From NCBI GenBank assembly GCA_016618085.1, contig JABLTG010000050.1, positions 43,015 through 107,014 on the forward strand: DNA of 64,000 nucleotides. Direction: 5' to 3'. Positions 34,649 to 44,842 of the stretch are shown one piece after another. The number at the start of each line of letters is the position of its first letter. Within the stretch, counting starts at the first letter, position 1. Made by a program: the position numbers and the translations under genes. A model generated the notes under the pieces. The model had not been told where the DNA came from, did not search any database, and was given only the letters and a program-made list of their open reading frames with translations. Origin of the DNA: Neovahlkampfia damariscottae. Lineage: Eukaryota > Heterolobosea > Selenaionea > Neovahlkampfiida > Neovahlkampfiidae.

Positions 34649-36521
34649 TTAATCTAACATTTGCCTATCATGTAACTTTTTGTATTTTCCTTTCCTATTT
34701 AAAAGCTCTTCGTGGTCTCCACTTTCCACAATTCGACCTCTTTCAATTACAAAAATTTTGTTTGCATTTTTTATCGTTGCAAGACGATGTGCAATGATTA
34801 AAGTTGTTCTACCTTTCACCAATCTATCCAAAGCTTGTTGAACCAAAAATTCGGATTCACTATCCAAAGCCGAAGAAAATTCATCCAAAATCAAAATTGA
34901 TGGATTTTTCAATCTTAAAAAATGAAAAAATAATAATACCACTTACAATGCTCTGGCAATAGCTATTCTTTGTTTTTGTCCACCTGACAATTGAATTCCT
35001 CGTTCTCCTATTTTTGTATCATAACCAAATTCCAGTTCACTAATGAATTCATGAGCATTTGCCAATTTTGCGACTTCAATGATTTTAGTTCTTGAAATTG
35101 GATATTTTGACCCAAATGATATATTATCTTCTATTGAATAACCAAATAAACAAGGTTCTTGATCTACAGACGCAAATTTTTCTCTATACCAATCATAATT
35201 TAAATCTTCAATTTTAACATTATCAATCAATATCTCTCCATTATCTCGATTGTAAAAATGTTGAATCAATCTTGAAATTGTTGATTTTCCACCACCAGAA
35301 AATCCAACTAATGCATAAACATTTCCAGGTTCCAGAGATAATGAAAAATTATCCAAAATTAGTTGATTTGGTCTTGTAGGATAAGAGAAATCAACATTTT
35401 TAAATTCAATATTTCCTTTGAAATCTTTCAATATTTCACCTTTTCTTTTGACATTAATTTCAGGTTTTTTAAAAATTAACGAATAAATTCTTTCTGTAGC
35501 TCCAAAAGATTTAACAGTTTCAAAATATAAGTTAGATAATCCTTCAAATGATTTTGCAACACTAAATGAATATACAATATAACTAGTCAAATTTCCCATT
35601 GAAATTGCATTATTTAACACTAAATGACCACCATACCAAAGAAGTACATTAATCACAATATTTCCTGTTGCAATCATCAAAGATCCAGATAGTCCAGATG
35701 TAAAATGTAATGTCTTTCCAATTTCAAACGAATCTTTTAATAAATTTTGATACATTTTAATTTGTCTCTCTTCTTGTCCGAATGACCTTACTGTTCTGAT
35801 ATTACTCAATGTTTCATTTGCTACATTAGCTGGTTTGGCAATTGAATCCGAATATTTCTTTGATGTTTTACTGTACCAACCTCCAAAAATATATAAAATT
35901 AATAATGCAAAAGGTGTTAACATTAACATCATAAATGATAGTTTCCTTGAAATTGTTAACATTAAAATAACTCCAATAGAAATTTCAAGTATTTTACTAA
36001 ATAATGTTGCAAAAGTATAAGTTATAACATTCTCTAGTATTTTAGTATCATAAGAAATTCTATTCAAAATTTCACCCATTTCTGTTTTATCAAAAAATGA
36101 AATTTCTTGAAATACAATAGAGCTGAATAATTTTAATCTTAATTTATTTGTTAATCTTTCACCTGCTATACCAAATACATATGAACGAACAAATATAGAT
36201 ATGGTTTGAATGATGAAAATAAAAAATAAATAAAATGACATTGTTGTTAATAAATTTGATGATTCATCCTTAAATTTAATGAATTTTCAATTTACCAAAC
36301 TTGTTTTTGTTAAACTATCTGTTATTTTTCCAATATATATAGGCATGACTATTGTTTTAAGTATAATATCGATTACCTAAAGAGGATGCACTGTGTATCA
36401 ATAATAGAATAGTTCCAATGGAAATATATAACCACTCTTCAGAGGCAAATGAATATAACCAATAAAGCTGTTTTTTGTTAAAGTTAAAGAAGTGAGTGGT
36501 TGTATCAATTTCAAATCCCAT
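34649..36521 (-). CDS. ABCB-type half ABC transporter
   Basis: Four exons (36377-36521, 36296-36348, 34947-36268, 34649-34913) encode 594 aa with one six-TM domain followed by one nucleotide-binding domain, the ABCB half-transporter plan (TAP, ABCB8/10, Mdl1). The NBD shows Walker [10 protein letters not shown], the Q-loop region [14 protein letters not shown], the signature LSGGQKQR, Walker [13 protein letters not shown] and H-loop IAHRLAT. The first Ser/Ala of the usual DEATSALD is DEFSSALD here. It should work as a homodimer. No clear mitochondrial presequence is visible; the hydrophilic N-terminus ([12 protein letters not shown]) fits other organelle membranes. It is head-to-head with SOD1, separated by 34 bp. 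Confidence 0.93.
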
Positions 36522-36555
36522 TTTAATTGGTCAATTGATCGATCCAATTAGAACC
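36522..36555. promoter_or_regulatory. 34-bp divergent promoter of the ABCB gene and Cu/Zn SOD
   Basis: The spacer contains ATTGG at 36526-36530 (5 nt from the leftward ATG) and CCAAT at 36544-36548 (8 nt from the rightward ATG). The two pentamers face each other, one per gene. Confidence 0.5.
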
Positions 36556-37229
36556 ATGAGTTTATCAGACCAACAAAAAAACATTTTGACAATTTTAGGA
36601 GTTGGAACTGTTTCATTCTTAGGAGGAGCAGGTAAAATTATTTCTATTTTTAATTTTTTAGTCATTTCAAAATACTTATGTAAAGAAGAAAAAGTAACTG
36701 TTGCAACTGCTTATGTTTGTGCTGCCAATTCAACTGTTGAAGGTGTAATTACATTCACACAAAAAAATTGTTGTGTCAATGTAAAAGGAACAATCAAAGG
36801 ATTGACTGAAGGAAAACATGGATTCCATATTCATCAATTTGGGTTAGTATTCAAAAAAATAAACTAAGTTATTAAAGTGATTTATCAAATGGTTGTACTT
36901 CAGCAGGAGGTCATTTTAATCCACATAAAAAAGAACATGGTTCACCAGAAGATTCAAATAGACATGTTGGAGATTTGGTATGATTTTTGTATTCTTCTGA
37001 CTCATTACAATAGGGAAATATCGTCGCTAATAAAGATGGTGTTGCTGAAATCGATTTTGATGATAAATTAATTTCTTTATGTGGAGTTAATTCAATTGTT
37101 GGAAGATGTGTCGTAGTTCATGGTTTAGAAGATGATTTAGGAAAAGGAAAAGACGAAGAATCAAAAAAAACTGGCAATGCAGGACCACGTGTTGCTTGTG
37201 GTGTCATTGGATTGCCAAAACCAGAATAA
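36556..37229 (+). CDS. SOD1: Cu/Zn superoxide dismutase with N-terminal hydrophobic anchor
   Basis: Four exons (36556-36631, 36662-36842, 36878-36977, 37014-37229) give 190 aa. The mature domain has all metal ligands in standard motifs: [43 protein letters not shown], and the closing VACGVIGL. Cysteines of the conserved disulfide (NGCTSAGG and RVACG) are present. It converts superoxide to hydrogen peroxide and oxygen. Ahead of the domain is an extra segment of about 35 residues with a hydrophobic stretch ([19 protein letters not shown]), either a signal anchor or a targeting sequence; cytosolic SOD1 lacks this, so a secretory or organellar enzyme is likely. Confidence 0.94.
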
Positions 37230-37248
37230 AAATATAATTGCATTTTAT

Positions 37249-39069
37249 TTAAATTGGAATTGATGATTTTCTAACTTCCAACATTGCATCTCTTAATTTT
37301 ATACCACGTATATACACTATGTAATCTTTTTGAAATCTAAATCTATTGAAAGTATCAAATAAATTAGAATCAACAGTTGCTTCAATTTTTGAAAATAAAT
37401 TTTCATCAATTTTTTCTTCTTCAATGTTTTTTTTAACTTCCATCCTTGAAGGTGTATCTACATTCACTTCCATTGGAGCTTCGGAACCATTCAAATATTG
37501 CGCGTAAATTTCATTGGCCATTTTTTTCATGGACGAAATTTCTTTTAATTTTTTATATTTCAAAAGGTCATTTTTGATATATAAATTCTCCAGTGACCAT
37601 TCACTTTTAGCAAATTCATGAAATAATAGATATAATTCACCATCTTTAAAACATGACTCAACAGGTCCCTTGTCCTTGAATTCATCACTTGATTTACAAT
37701 CTCTATATTTTTTGATAATCAATTGTATAATAGTTACAACAACAGAAAATAAAGTTGTAACTGAAAATAACCAAAAATAAACAATATAATTAAAAACAAA
37801 TACAGTAATTCCACTTAATCCAGCAACTGAATATCCAACAAAATAAATTATTAAAGGTATTGATGAAATCATTTCTAATCTGAAAAAGAAAGGATCTTTT
37901 CTAATAAAGAAATCAATTAAACTGATTTTGCATGAAATTAATCTTGGTAAATTAACAAGAAAATCAAAAACTTGAAATCCAACAATTAAAATTCCAATTA
38001 AGCCTGTAAATGCAAGATGTGTCAAATTAAATAATGTTCTTTGAAGAGGATTGCATTGAAATTTAAAAATGGATAAAATAATTGAAAATACAATCATTAA
38101 AAATATAATGTATGCAAGTGTGACTAAAACTACAACGATTGGTGAAGTCAATCTTTTAATGATTTTTACAATTGATATAAATTTGATTTTGTTTTTTTCA
38201 TTTTCATTAAATAACTTGATTCTAATTCTATTTAAATTAATAATCAATAAATAACGAATGAAATTTAATAAAACTACAATGTAGACGCATTCAACTGCAG
38301 GATAAATTAAATATCCTTCAAAATAACATAGATAATGATTTCTAAATTCATTTGTTGTAGCAAAGTTTAGAATGCCATAAGTTGTTAAAATGATCATTTG
38401 TAAAATTGTTCCGAGCATTGGTGCAAATCTCCGAATATAAATAGGTCTTAATTTAAATATAAACATGAAGAAACAAACAATAGCAATGATGAAATAAGCA
38501 GCCAAACTTATTGCAAAAGGAGCAGGATGTATAGAGTCTATTCTTCCAATACCAACAAGTTGATCAAAACAATTAATTGAACTATCATTCAACAGACTTA
38601 TTTCTCTTGTTCCTATCTCTGTATAATCCAATTTGTTTCCTAAATCTTTATCTTTGTTGAAAATAAAAAAAACAAATTTTTGATTTTGAAAATAACTTTT
38701 TGGAAGAGTAAAATGAAAACCAAGAACGTTATCAATATAAAAATTCCATTTAAAATCCCATTGTTTGTATCCTAATTGTGTGTGAGTTGATTTTGATGTT
38801 AAATTTTCAAATTCAACAATATTTGAAGGTAAATGTCCAACAATAAAACTCTTTGAAGATGTGACATTAACACTTTCAGAAAATCCTATTCCTGACCAAC
38901 CTTGACGATTTAATGTAAAAAACTTTATCAACATTGAAGAGGTTCCATTGTAATTTGTTGGTTCATATGAAATGTACGAATTTTGATATAGAACACATCC
39001 TTTTCCATGAACAAATCCTACAAATACAATGAACAACAAAATAAAAAGTGGTTTGTTAGTACTTTCCAT
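37249..39069 (-). CDS. DOMON - seven-TM - RGS receptor-like protein (copy A)
   Basis: Intronless, 606 aa. A signal peptide (about 1-23) leads into an ectodomain of about 155 residues. Its GWSGIGFSESVNV and SFIVGHLPSNIVEF fit a DOMON-like sandwich (haem- or sugar-binding family). Seven hydrophobic helices follow (about 190-460). The cytosolic tail from about 475 is an RGS domain: FHEFAKSEWSLENLYI, NEIYAQYLNGSEAPMEVNV, LFSKIEATVDSNLFDTFNRF. RGS domains accelerate GTP hydrolysis by G-alpha, and 7TM-RGS fusions are known in plants (AtRGS1) and several protists. It is adjacent to a tandem paralogue. The ligand is unknown. The upstream region has no CCAAT pentamer, only ACCAACC. Confidence 0.8.
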   Translation of the reverse strand: MESTNKPLFILLFIVFVGFVHGKGCVLYQNSYISYEPTNYNGTSSMLIKFFTLNRQGWSGIGFSESVNVTSSKSFIVGHLPSNIVEFENLTSKSTHTQLGYKQWDFKWNFYIDNVLGFHFTLPKSYFQNQKFVFFIFNKDKDLGNKLDYTEIGTREISLLNDSSINCFDQLVGIGRIDSIHPAPFAISLAAYFIIAIVCFFMFIFKLRPIYIRRFAPMLGTILQMIILTTYGILNFATTNEFRNHYLCYFEGYLIYPAVECVYIVVLLNFIRYLLIINLNRIRIKLFNENEKNKIKFISIVKIIKRLTSPIVVVLVTLAYIIFLMIVFSIILSIFKFQCNPLQRTLFNLTHLAFTGLIGILIVGFQVFDFLVNLPRLISCKISLIDFFIRKDPFFFRLEMISSIPLIIYFVGYSVAGLSGITVFVFNYIVYFWLFSVTTLFSVVVTIIQLIIKKYRDCKSSDEFKDKGPVESCFKDGELYLLFHEFAKSEWSLENLYIKNDLLKYKKLKEISSMKKMANEIYAQYLNGSEAPMEVNVDTPSRMEVKKNIEEEKIDENLFSKIEATVDSNLFDTFNRFRFQKDYIVYIRGIKLRDAMLEVRKSSIPI

Positions 39070-39170
39070 TTTTCTTGTTTGACCAACCAACAACAGCAGA
39101 GTTGTCTAAAATAGATGAGGAAAAAGAAATCACCAAATCGGGAAAAAAAGCGATTTAACTAAGTTTTCCT

Positions 39171-40934
39171 TCAATTAATTAAAAAATCTCCCTCTTTGTT
39201 GATAAATTTTTGATATTTCATTGATAACTTAAATCTATTGAATGAATCTAAAATTACTTCATCAACCATCATTTCGATTTTTTTGAATGTGTCACAATCA
39301 ACTGTATTTTGATCAATTTGAATTTTAACTTCTTTAATCATGGAAGAATTAATATCAATTACAGAATCTCTCAAATATTTTTGATAAATATTTTTTGATA
39401 AAAATAACAATGAAGGTACATCTTCTATTTTTGAATATTTCATTAAATCTTTTTTAATATAAAGATACTCAAGAGTCCATTCATTCTTTGAAAATTCTTG
39501 AAATAATTGAAATAAACTTGTATTTTCAAATATCAACTCAACTTCATTTCTTTCTTCTTTTGATAGATAATTTCTAATTTTCAAAATCAAATTTTGAACT
39601 ACGGTAATAAAAAGAGAAAATAAAGTTGAAATCCAAAAGAACCAAAAGTAAACAATTGAATTCAATATCATTGCTATGTTTCCTTTCAACCCGTATATTG
39701 AATAAGATAAATAAAAAGTTAATAAAAAAAATGAGGATATCATTTCTAATCTGAACAAATAAGGATCTTTAACGATAAAGAAATCCCAAATACTCATTTT
39801 ACATGCAATAAATTTTGGAATACTTCTTAAAAAATCATATAATTGAGAAAATAATAATAAAAATCCGAGGGTCATCGTTGAAAACATTTGAATATAGTTC
39901 ATAATATCATGTTGCAATGATGAACATTGAAAATTAAAAAATTCAAAAATTAAAGTCATAATTAAAAGGAATAGAATAACATATATTCCAGTTATTACAA
40001 ATAATAATAATGGTGATGATAATTTTTTTGTGAATTTAATGAGTTTTGATGAAGTTATAATTTCATAATTTTTGAAGAATTGAATTTTACTTCGATTTGA
40101 ATTAATAATTAATAAATAACGAAAATAGTTCAATAATATTATCAAATAAATGGTTTGTACTGCTGGATAAATCAAATATGCTTCATAATAACAACCATAA
40201 AAATTTCGATATTCATTGTCAGTTGTAAAATTTAATAAGCCATAGGTGATAACAATTGTTAATTGTGAAACTGTTGCAATCATAGGAGCGAATTTTCTGG
40301 AATAAATTGGTTGTAATTTGAAATAAAAACATATTCCACATAAAATTCCGATGATCAAATAAAAAATGACAACAATAGAAAAAGTGAATCCATTGGTTGT
40401 TTCTATTTTTCCAATTCCGGCTAAATGATTAATACATTCAATTTTGGTATCATTTAGCAATGTTTTTCTCCTAAATTCCAATACTTTAAAAGTTTCCAAT
40501 GAACTTAAATTTTTGAAATTTTCTTCTTGTTTATTTTCAATAAAGAAAACAAATTTTTGCTTTTGAAAAAAAGTTTTTGGTAAAACAATACTAAAAGATA
40601 AAATATTATCAAAATTAAAGTGCCAATTTGTGTTCCAACCTGTATGTAATATTTTTGGTTTTGTTGCTTTTTTTGAAATATTTTTGAATTCAACTATATT
40701 TGAAGGTAAATATCCAACAACAAAAAAATTGATATTTTTCGAGTTGTTTTTATTACTAAACCCGATACCGGACCAACCATTCCTATTTAAAGTGTAATAG
40801 TTCACAGAAAAACATTTAGTTCCATTCCAACGAACTTCTTCATAAGTAATGAATGTGTTTCTGAAGAGTACACAACCTTGTGAATTAACTCCATAGAATA
40901 ATGCCAAACAAAAAAAAATAAGAAACTGTTTCAT
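39171..40934 (-). CDS. DOMON - seven-TM - RGS receptor-like protein (copy B)
   Basis: Intronless, 587 aa, the same architecture and orientation as its neighbour 101 bp downstream: signal peptide, GCVLFRNTFITYEEVRWNG, GWSGIGFS, VGYLPSNIVEF, seven TM helices with conserved KLQPIYSRKFAPM and CYYEAYLIYPAVQT, then an RGS tail (LFQEFSKNEWTLEYLYIK, TFKKIEMMVDEVILDSFNRF). The two copies have clearly diverged while keeping the helices and RGS core, so the duplication is old. The ectodomain disulfide candidates (GCVL and ECINHLAGIG) are shared. CCAAT lies at 40943-40947. Confidence 0.8.
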   Translation of the reverse strand: MKQFLIFFCLALFYGVNSQGCVLFRNTFITYEEVRWNGTKCFSVNYYTLNRNGWSGIGFSNKNNSKNINFFVVGYLPSNIVEFKNISKKATKPKILHTGWNTNWHFNFDNILSFSIVLPKTFFQKQKFVFFIENKQEENFKNLSSLETFKVLEFRRKTLLNDTKIECINHLAGIGKIETTNGFTFSIVVIFYLIIGILCGICFYFKLQPIYSRKFAPMIATVSQLTIVITYGLLNFTTDNEYRNFYGCYYEAYLIYPAVQTIYLIILLNYFRYLLIINSNRSKIQFFKNYEIITSSKLIKFTKKLSSPLLLFVITGIYVILFLLIMTLIFEFFNFQCSSLQHDIMNYIQMFSTMTLGFLLLFSQLYDFLRSIPKFIACKMSIWDFFIVKDPYLFRLEMISSFFLLTFYLSYSIYGLKGNIAMILNSIVYFWFFWISTLFSLFITVVQNLILKIRNYLSKEERNEVELIFENTSLFQLFQEFSKNEWTLEYLYIKKDLMKYSKIEDVPSLLFLSKNIYQKYLRDSVIDINSSMIKEVKIQIDQNTVDCDTFKKIEMMVDEVILDSFNRFKLSMKYQKFINKEGDFLIN

Positions 40935-41011
40935 CTGGTCATCCAATTAAATTGATACTTCTTCCAAATGTTTTGATTGGAGAACCATCGTATAACAAAA
41001 AGTACTCGAAG

Positions 41012-42054
41012 ATGAAGGTAAAAATTTCATCCAATAACGACAAAAGAAATTGTTAATCACAAGAAAAATACCTTCAAAAGCCTTCAATTTGTTGAAAGAA
41101 TCAAAACAATTTCAAATCATTTCAAAAAATAATGAAGAAAAAATATCCAATGAAGATTTCTTATCACTTTTGAAACAAAACCAAGATTTAGAAGGGATAA
41201 TATGTACTCTAGCGGATAAAATTACACCATTAGTTTTAGAAAATTCTCCGAACCTAAAAATAATCAGTACTATGTCAGTGGGTTATGACCATATTGATTT
41301 AGCTGCTTGTAAAAATTCAAATGTCATTGTTGGAAATACTCCTGGTGTATTGACTGATACAACTGCTGATTTGGCAGTTTCACTTCTTCTAGCAACCAGT
41401 AGAAGAATTCCAGAGGGTATTTCTTCTGTAAAAAAAGGAACTTGGCCACTTTGGAAACCAGAATGGCTATTAGGAAAAGACGTTTCAAATTCAACTGTTG
41501 GTATTATCGGATTTGGAAGAATTGGTCAAGCATTTGCAAAAAGAATGAACAAAGTTTGAAAAAAATAAAATTAACCTGATTAAAAGGGATTTAATTGCAA
41601 AATTCTATATACAGGTTTCAGTGGAAGAAAGGAAGATGTTGAAAAGGAAACTAATGCAAAATATGTTGACCTTGATACTCTTTTAAAAGAAAGTGATTTT
41701 GTTTCAGCGCATTGTGGATTGTCTGAAAAAACCAAACATTTTTTCAACAAAGATTTTTTTAAAAAAATGAAGAATGATGCAATTTTTATCAATACAACAA
41801 GAGGAGATTGTGTTAATCAAGATGATTTATTTGATGCTCTTAAAAATCAAGAAATTCTTGCAGCAGGATTGGATGTTACAACACCAGAACCGATTTCAAA
41901 AGATTATAAATTAGTTAAACTTGATAATTGTGTGATACTTCCACATCTTGGATCTGCAACTCGAAATTGTCGTGATGATATGGGTATTTTGGCGGCTAAA
42001 AATGTCATTGCATATTTTAATAATGAAGATATTCCTGCAAAAGTTGAATTGTAA
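41012..42054 (+). CDS. D-2-hydroxyacid dehydrogenase (glyoxylate/hydroxypyruvate reductase type)
   Basis: Three exons (41012-41017, 41047-41553, 41587-42054) give 326 aa. Exon 1 is only ATG AAG; joining it to AAATTGTTAATC yields MKKLLITRKIP, the expected start. The Rossmann NAD(P) motif is VGIIGFGRIGQAFAKR. Catalytic residues of the family are present: Arg in INTTRGD, Glu in TTPEP and His in LPHLGSATR. Such enzymes reduce glyoxylate and hydroxypyruvate, using NADPH or NADH. The GRHPR subtype is favoured by overall length and the SVGYDHIDLAACK and GVLTDTTADLAVSLLLA motifs. ATTGG is at 40976-40980. Confidence 0.92.
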
Positions 42055-42143
42055 GAAAAATTAATGTATTGAAAAAAAATAAACTATGAATTTTCCACCA
42101 ATGGTGTTGATTCAATTCTAACCAATCAAATTATAATCTGTTA

Positions 42144-43055
42144 ATGAGTGACTTTGGAGCAGGTAAATTTTATTTCTTTTGTTAATTATTTTTTTTAGGT
42201 TGGGAGTCAAAACCTCATGCAAGAGGTAACCAAGGTGAAAGTCTTGGAGATGAAGATGACACAGATCAAGTCATCATGAGATACAAAGATAAAGATTACA
42301 CATTAGAAAAATTCTCTGAAAAAATTCAAGATTTGGGGTAAAACAAAGAAAAAAAATAACTTTGAAGAATCCAAGTCAATAAAATTAAGAAATATCTGAA
42401 AGGACAAAATAAACAACAATTGGAAGAAGAAAGAAAAACAGCAAATAACAATCGTGAACTTATTAAAAATTTGCTTCAAACCTTTGACCCTACGAAAGTT
42501 GGTAAAATGTTAAGACAAAGAGTTGAAAGAATAAAAGGAACTTTTGAACAAATTGATGAAAAATTAGAACTTATTGATAGAGAACTTCAAGCAGAAGAAG
42601 AACATAGACAAAGAAAAATACAAGAAGAAGATATAGATGACGAAAATGATGATGATGAAGCCTATGGTCAAAATGAAGAATCTCAAAGATTAATTGAAAA
42701 ACAAGAAGAAAAAAAAAGTTTGACTGGTTGGCAAGCACGTTATATCAAAGTTGAAAAAGACCTTGCTGTAGAAACTTTAACAAGAGTTCAAGATCTTGAA
42801 GGAGAATTTAGAGACTTGAATACCATGTTTAAAGATATGGATGCTTTAGTTGACAGACAAGGTGAAGGTTTAGATGTAATTGAAGAAAACGTTGATGAAG
42901 CAGTTGAAAACGTTGAAGTTGCTGTTGAAAAATTAAAAATTGGAGTTTCATATCTTAAAGGATCAGCTTGGAAAACAGTAATGATTTCAGTTATGATTGT
43001 TGTAACAGGTCTTTTAATTTTACTTGGTGTTGTATTAGCAGTTGTTTTAAAATAA
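42144..43055 (+). CDS. Syntaxin-type Qa-SNARE
   Basis: Three exons (42144-42162, 42199-42337, 42368-43055) encode 281 aa. The order is a short acidic N-terminus, an Habc-like helical region with an acidic insertion (EEDIDDENDDDE), a SNARE motif (about 195-250) with the zero-layer glutamine in VDRQGEGLDVIEENV, and a single C-terminal TM anchor (MISVMIVVTGLLILLGVVLA) with almost no lumenal tail. Similarity is closest to endosomal syntaxins (syntaxin 7/12, Pep12), so endosome or vacuole fusion is likely. CCAATCAAA begins at 42122, 18-22 nt before the ATG. Confidence 0.9.
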
Positions 43056-43069
43056 TTTAAAAAATAAAT

Positions 43070-44720
43070 TTAAGATTTATTATCAAGATGTTTTGTTAAT
43101 CCATCTCTACAATCTTTTAATAAATGATTTAATCTCTTTTCAGCACTTTTAGTTGTTGAAATTATTATATCTCTATTAAATGATTCAACAGGTGCTTCTA
43201 ATATCTCTGATAAATATTCTGTTGTTCTTTCTAAATCTTCTTGAAGATATTCAAATAAATTCTTTTCTGATCCTTCATTTAAATAATATCCATAAACATA
43301 AGTATATTTTAATGAATTTCTACATTCAATTAATTGATCAACACCTTTTTGAACATAATCTACATCAATCCAAGAAGAATATTTGTTTTTAATTTGAAGT
43401 TCTTTCATTCTTTCTTCTGTTTTATCTCTTAATACTTTTTCAAATTTTTGTGATTGTGAATGATTTGCATATCTTTTAAAATAATGTATATATTTTTCAA
43501 TAGCTTCTCTGGCATTATCTTTTTCTATATTTTTATATTTTTTATCTATTTCTTCTGCTTGATATTTGTTACATTTGTAATAACCTCCAGTTGATGCTCC
43601 ATGTGCTGTCCATTCATCATTACAAACCCAACAAAATTCATATTTACATAATGTGCAAGTCATATGATTACAACCTCCATTCTTTTCAATTTGTCTTTTA
43701 CATTTTGGGCATACTTTTGTATTCTTTTTTGAAATTTTAATTTTAATTTTTTTTTTACCGCAGTTAACCAATTTGCTGTTTCAGATTCATCTTTTTCTTT
43801 TATTGACCATTCTCTTAAATTATCACATGATGCAGGTGCATGTGATTCATTGTTACACTTAAAACAAAAACTATTCCCACAACTACAAAGTACATCATTT
43901 TCAGTTGATTCTGGACAGTAAACAGCTCTACCACAATCCTATTCATAATTATTAAAAAAAAAAAACTTTTTCTCAAACTGGAGCTGGACACCATTTTATT
44001 CTTGGATTCTAAAAAAATAAAATAAAAAAAAACTTCTTACATCATCAACAAAAGACCTTGACAAATATTTTGTGAATTTTATTTTGATTTCTTTGTCAAC
44101 TAACTCAGAAATCAAAGATTCATCAACAACATTGTTACATTTTGGATAAGGACATTTTGTATGTAAACATGAAGGACCATTATTAATAGAAACAGTCAAA
44201 AAACTCTTCCAACATTTCTTACATAAAAAATGATCACAATTCAATGAATACATATCTATTCCAGTGAAGTCATCATAACAACAACCACATTCATAAGTCT
44301 TTTCTTTTTGACCAATATGAAAGGTTTCTGAAGTTGAATTTATATTTGATTTCTTAAATACTTTTTTTTGATCTTCAAAGAATTCTCCAAATAATCTAAA
44401 AACGATGAATATTATTTTTTCTTTAACTTTTCTTGATCCCAGTTATAAGCTCGAAGTAAAACTCCTGAAATTGAAACTGGAATATCAAGAACCTCAGAAG
44501 TGTTAAGAACTTCTAATTGTTGTTTGTTTATTAATTCTTCTGCTGAAAGTGACTCAAAAGAATTTGTAGTTGACACCAATTTTGAATCCAAAGTTCCGAT
44601 CCATTCTTCACTATCTTCACCTATTTCATACGCGTCGTCACTGTCAAATTCATAGTTTTCTTCAAGAACATCTTCTTCTGTTCTCTCATCAGAATATACA
44701 TCGTCTTCCATCATGGACAT
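43070..44720 (-). CDS. Ariadne-type RBR E3 ubiquitin ligase
   Basis: Five exons (44428-44720, 44041-44395, 43979-44008, 43759-43938, 43070-43723) give 503 aa. After an acidic N-terminus comes RING1 (CGCC..C..CDHFLCKKCW..C), an IBR domain (IKWCPAPDCG, CSCGNSFCFKC) and RING2 (WLTANTKVCPKCKRQIEKNG, then GCNHMTC..C..EFCWVC). The GGC cysteine of RING2 is the catalytic ubiquitin acceptor in RBR ligases. The C-terminal helical Ariadne domain (KRYANHSQSQKFE..., LEYTYVYGYYL-like region) completes the family pattern. A 30-nt exon encodes the start of the IBR. It should ubiquitinate substrates, often with neddylated cullins. Confidence 0.94.
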
Positions 44721-44842
44721 CAAAAAGAAACTGAACACAAATTTTTTTAAACCAATGGGATCTCAGAAATAAATATTTCCCGTAAAATGAAATATAGTTT
44801 TTTAAATTGAAAATGTAAAAATATTTCCAAGAAAAAATTTTT

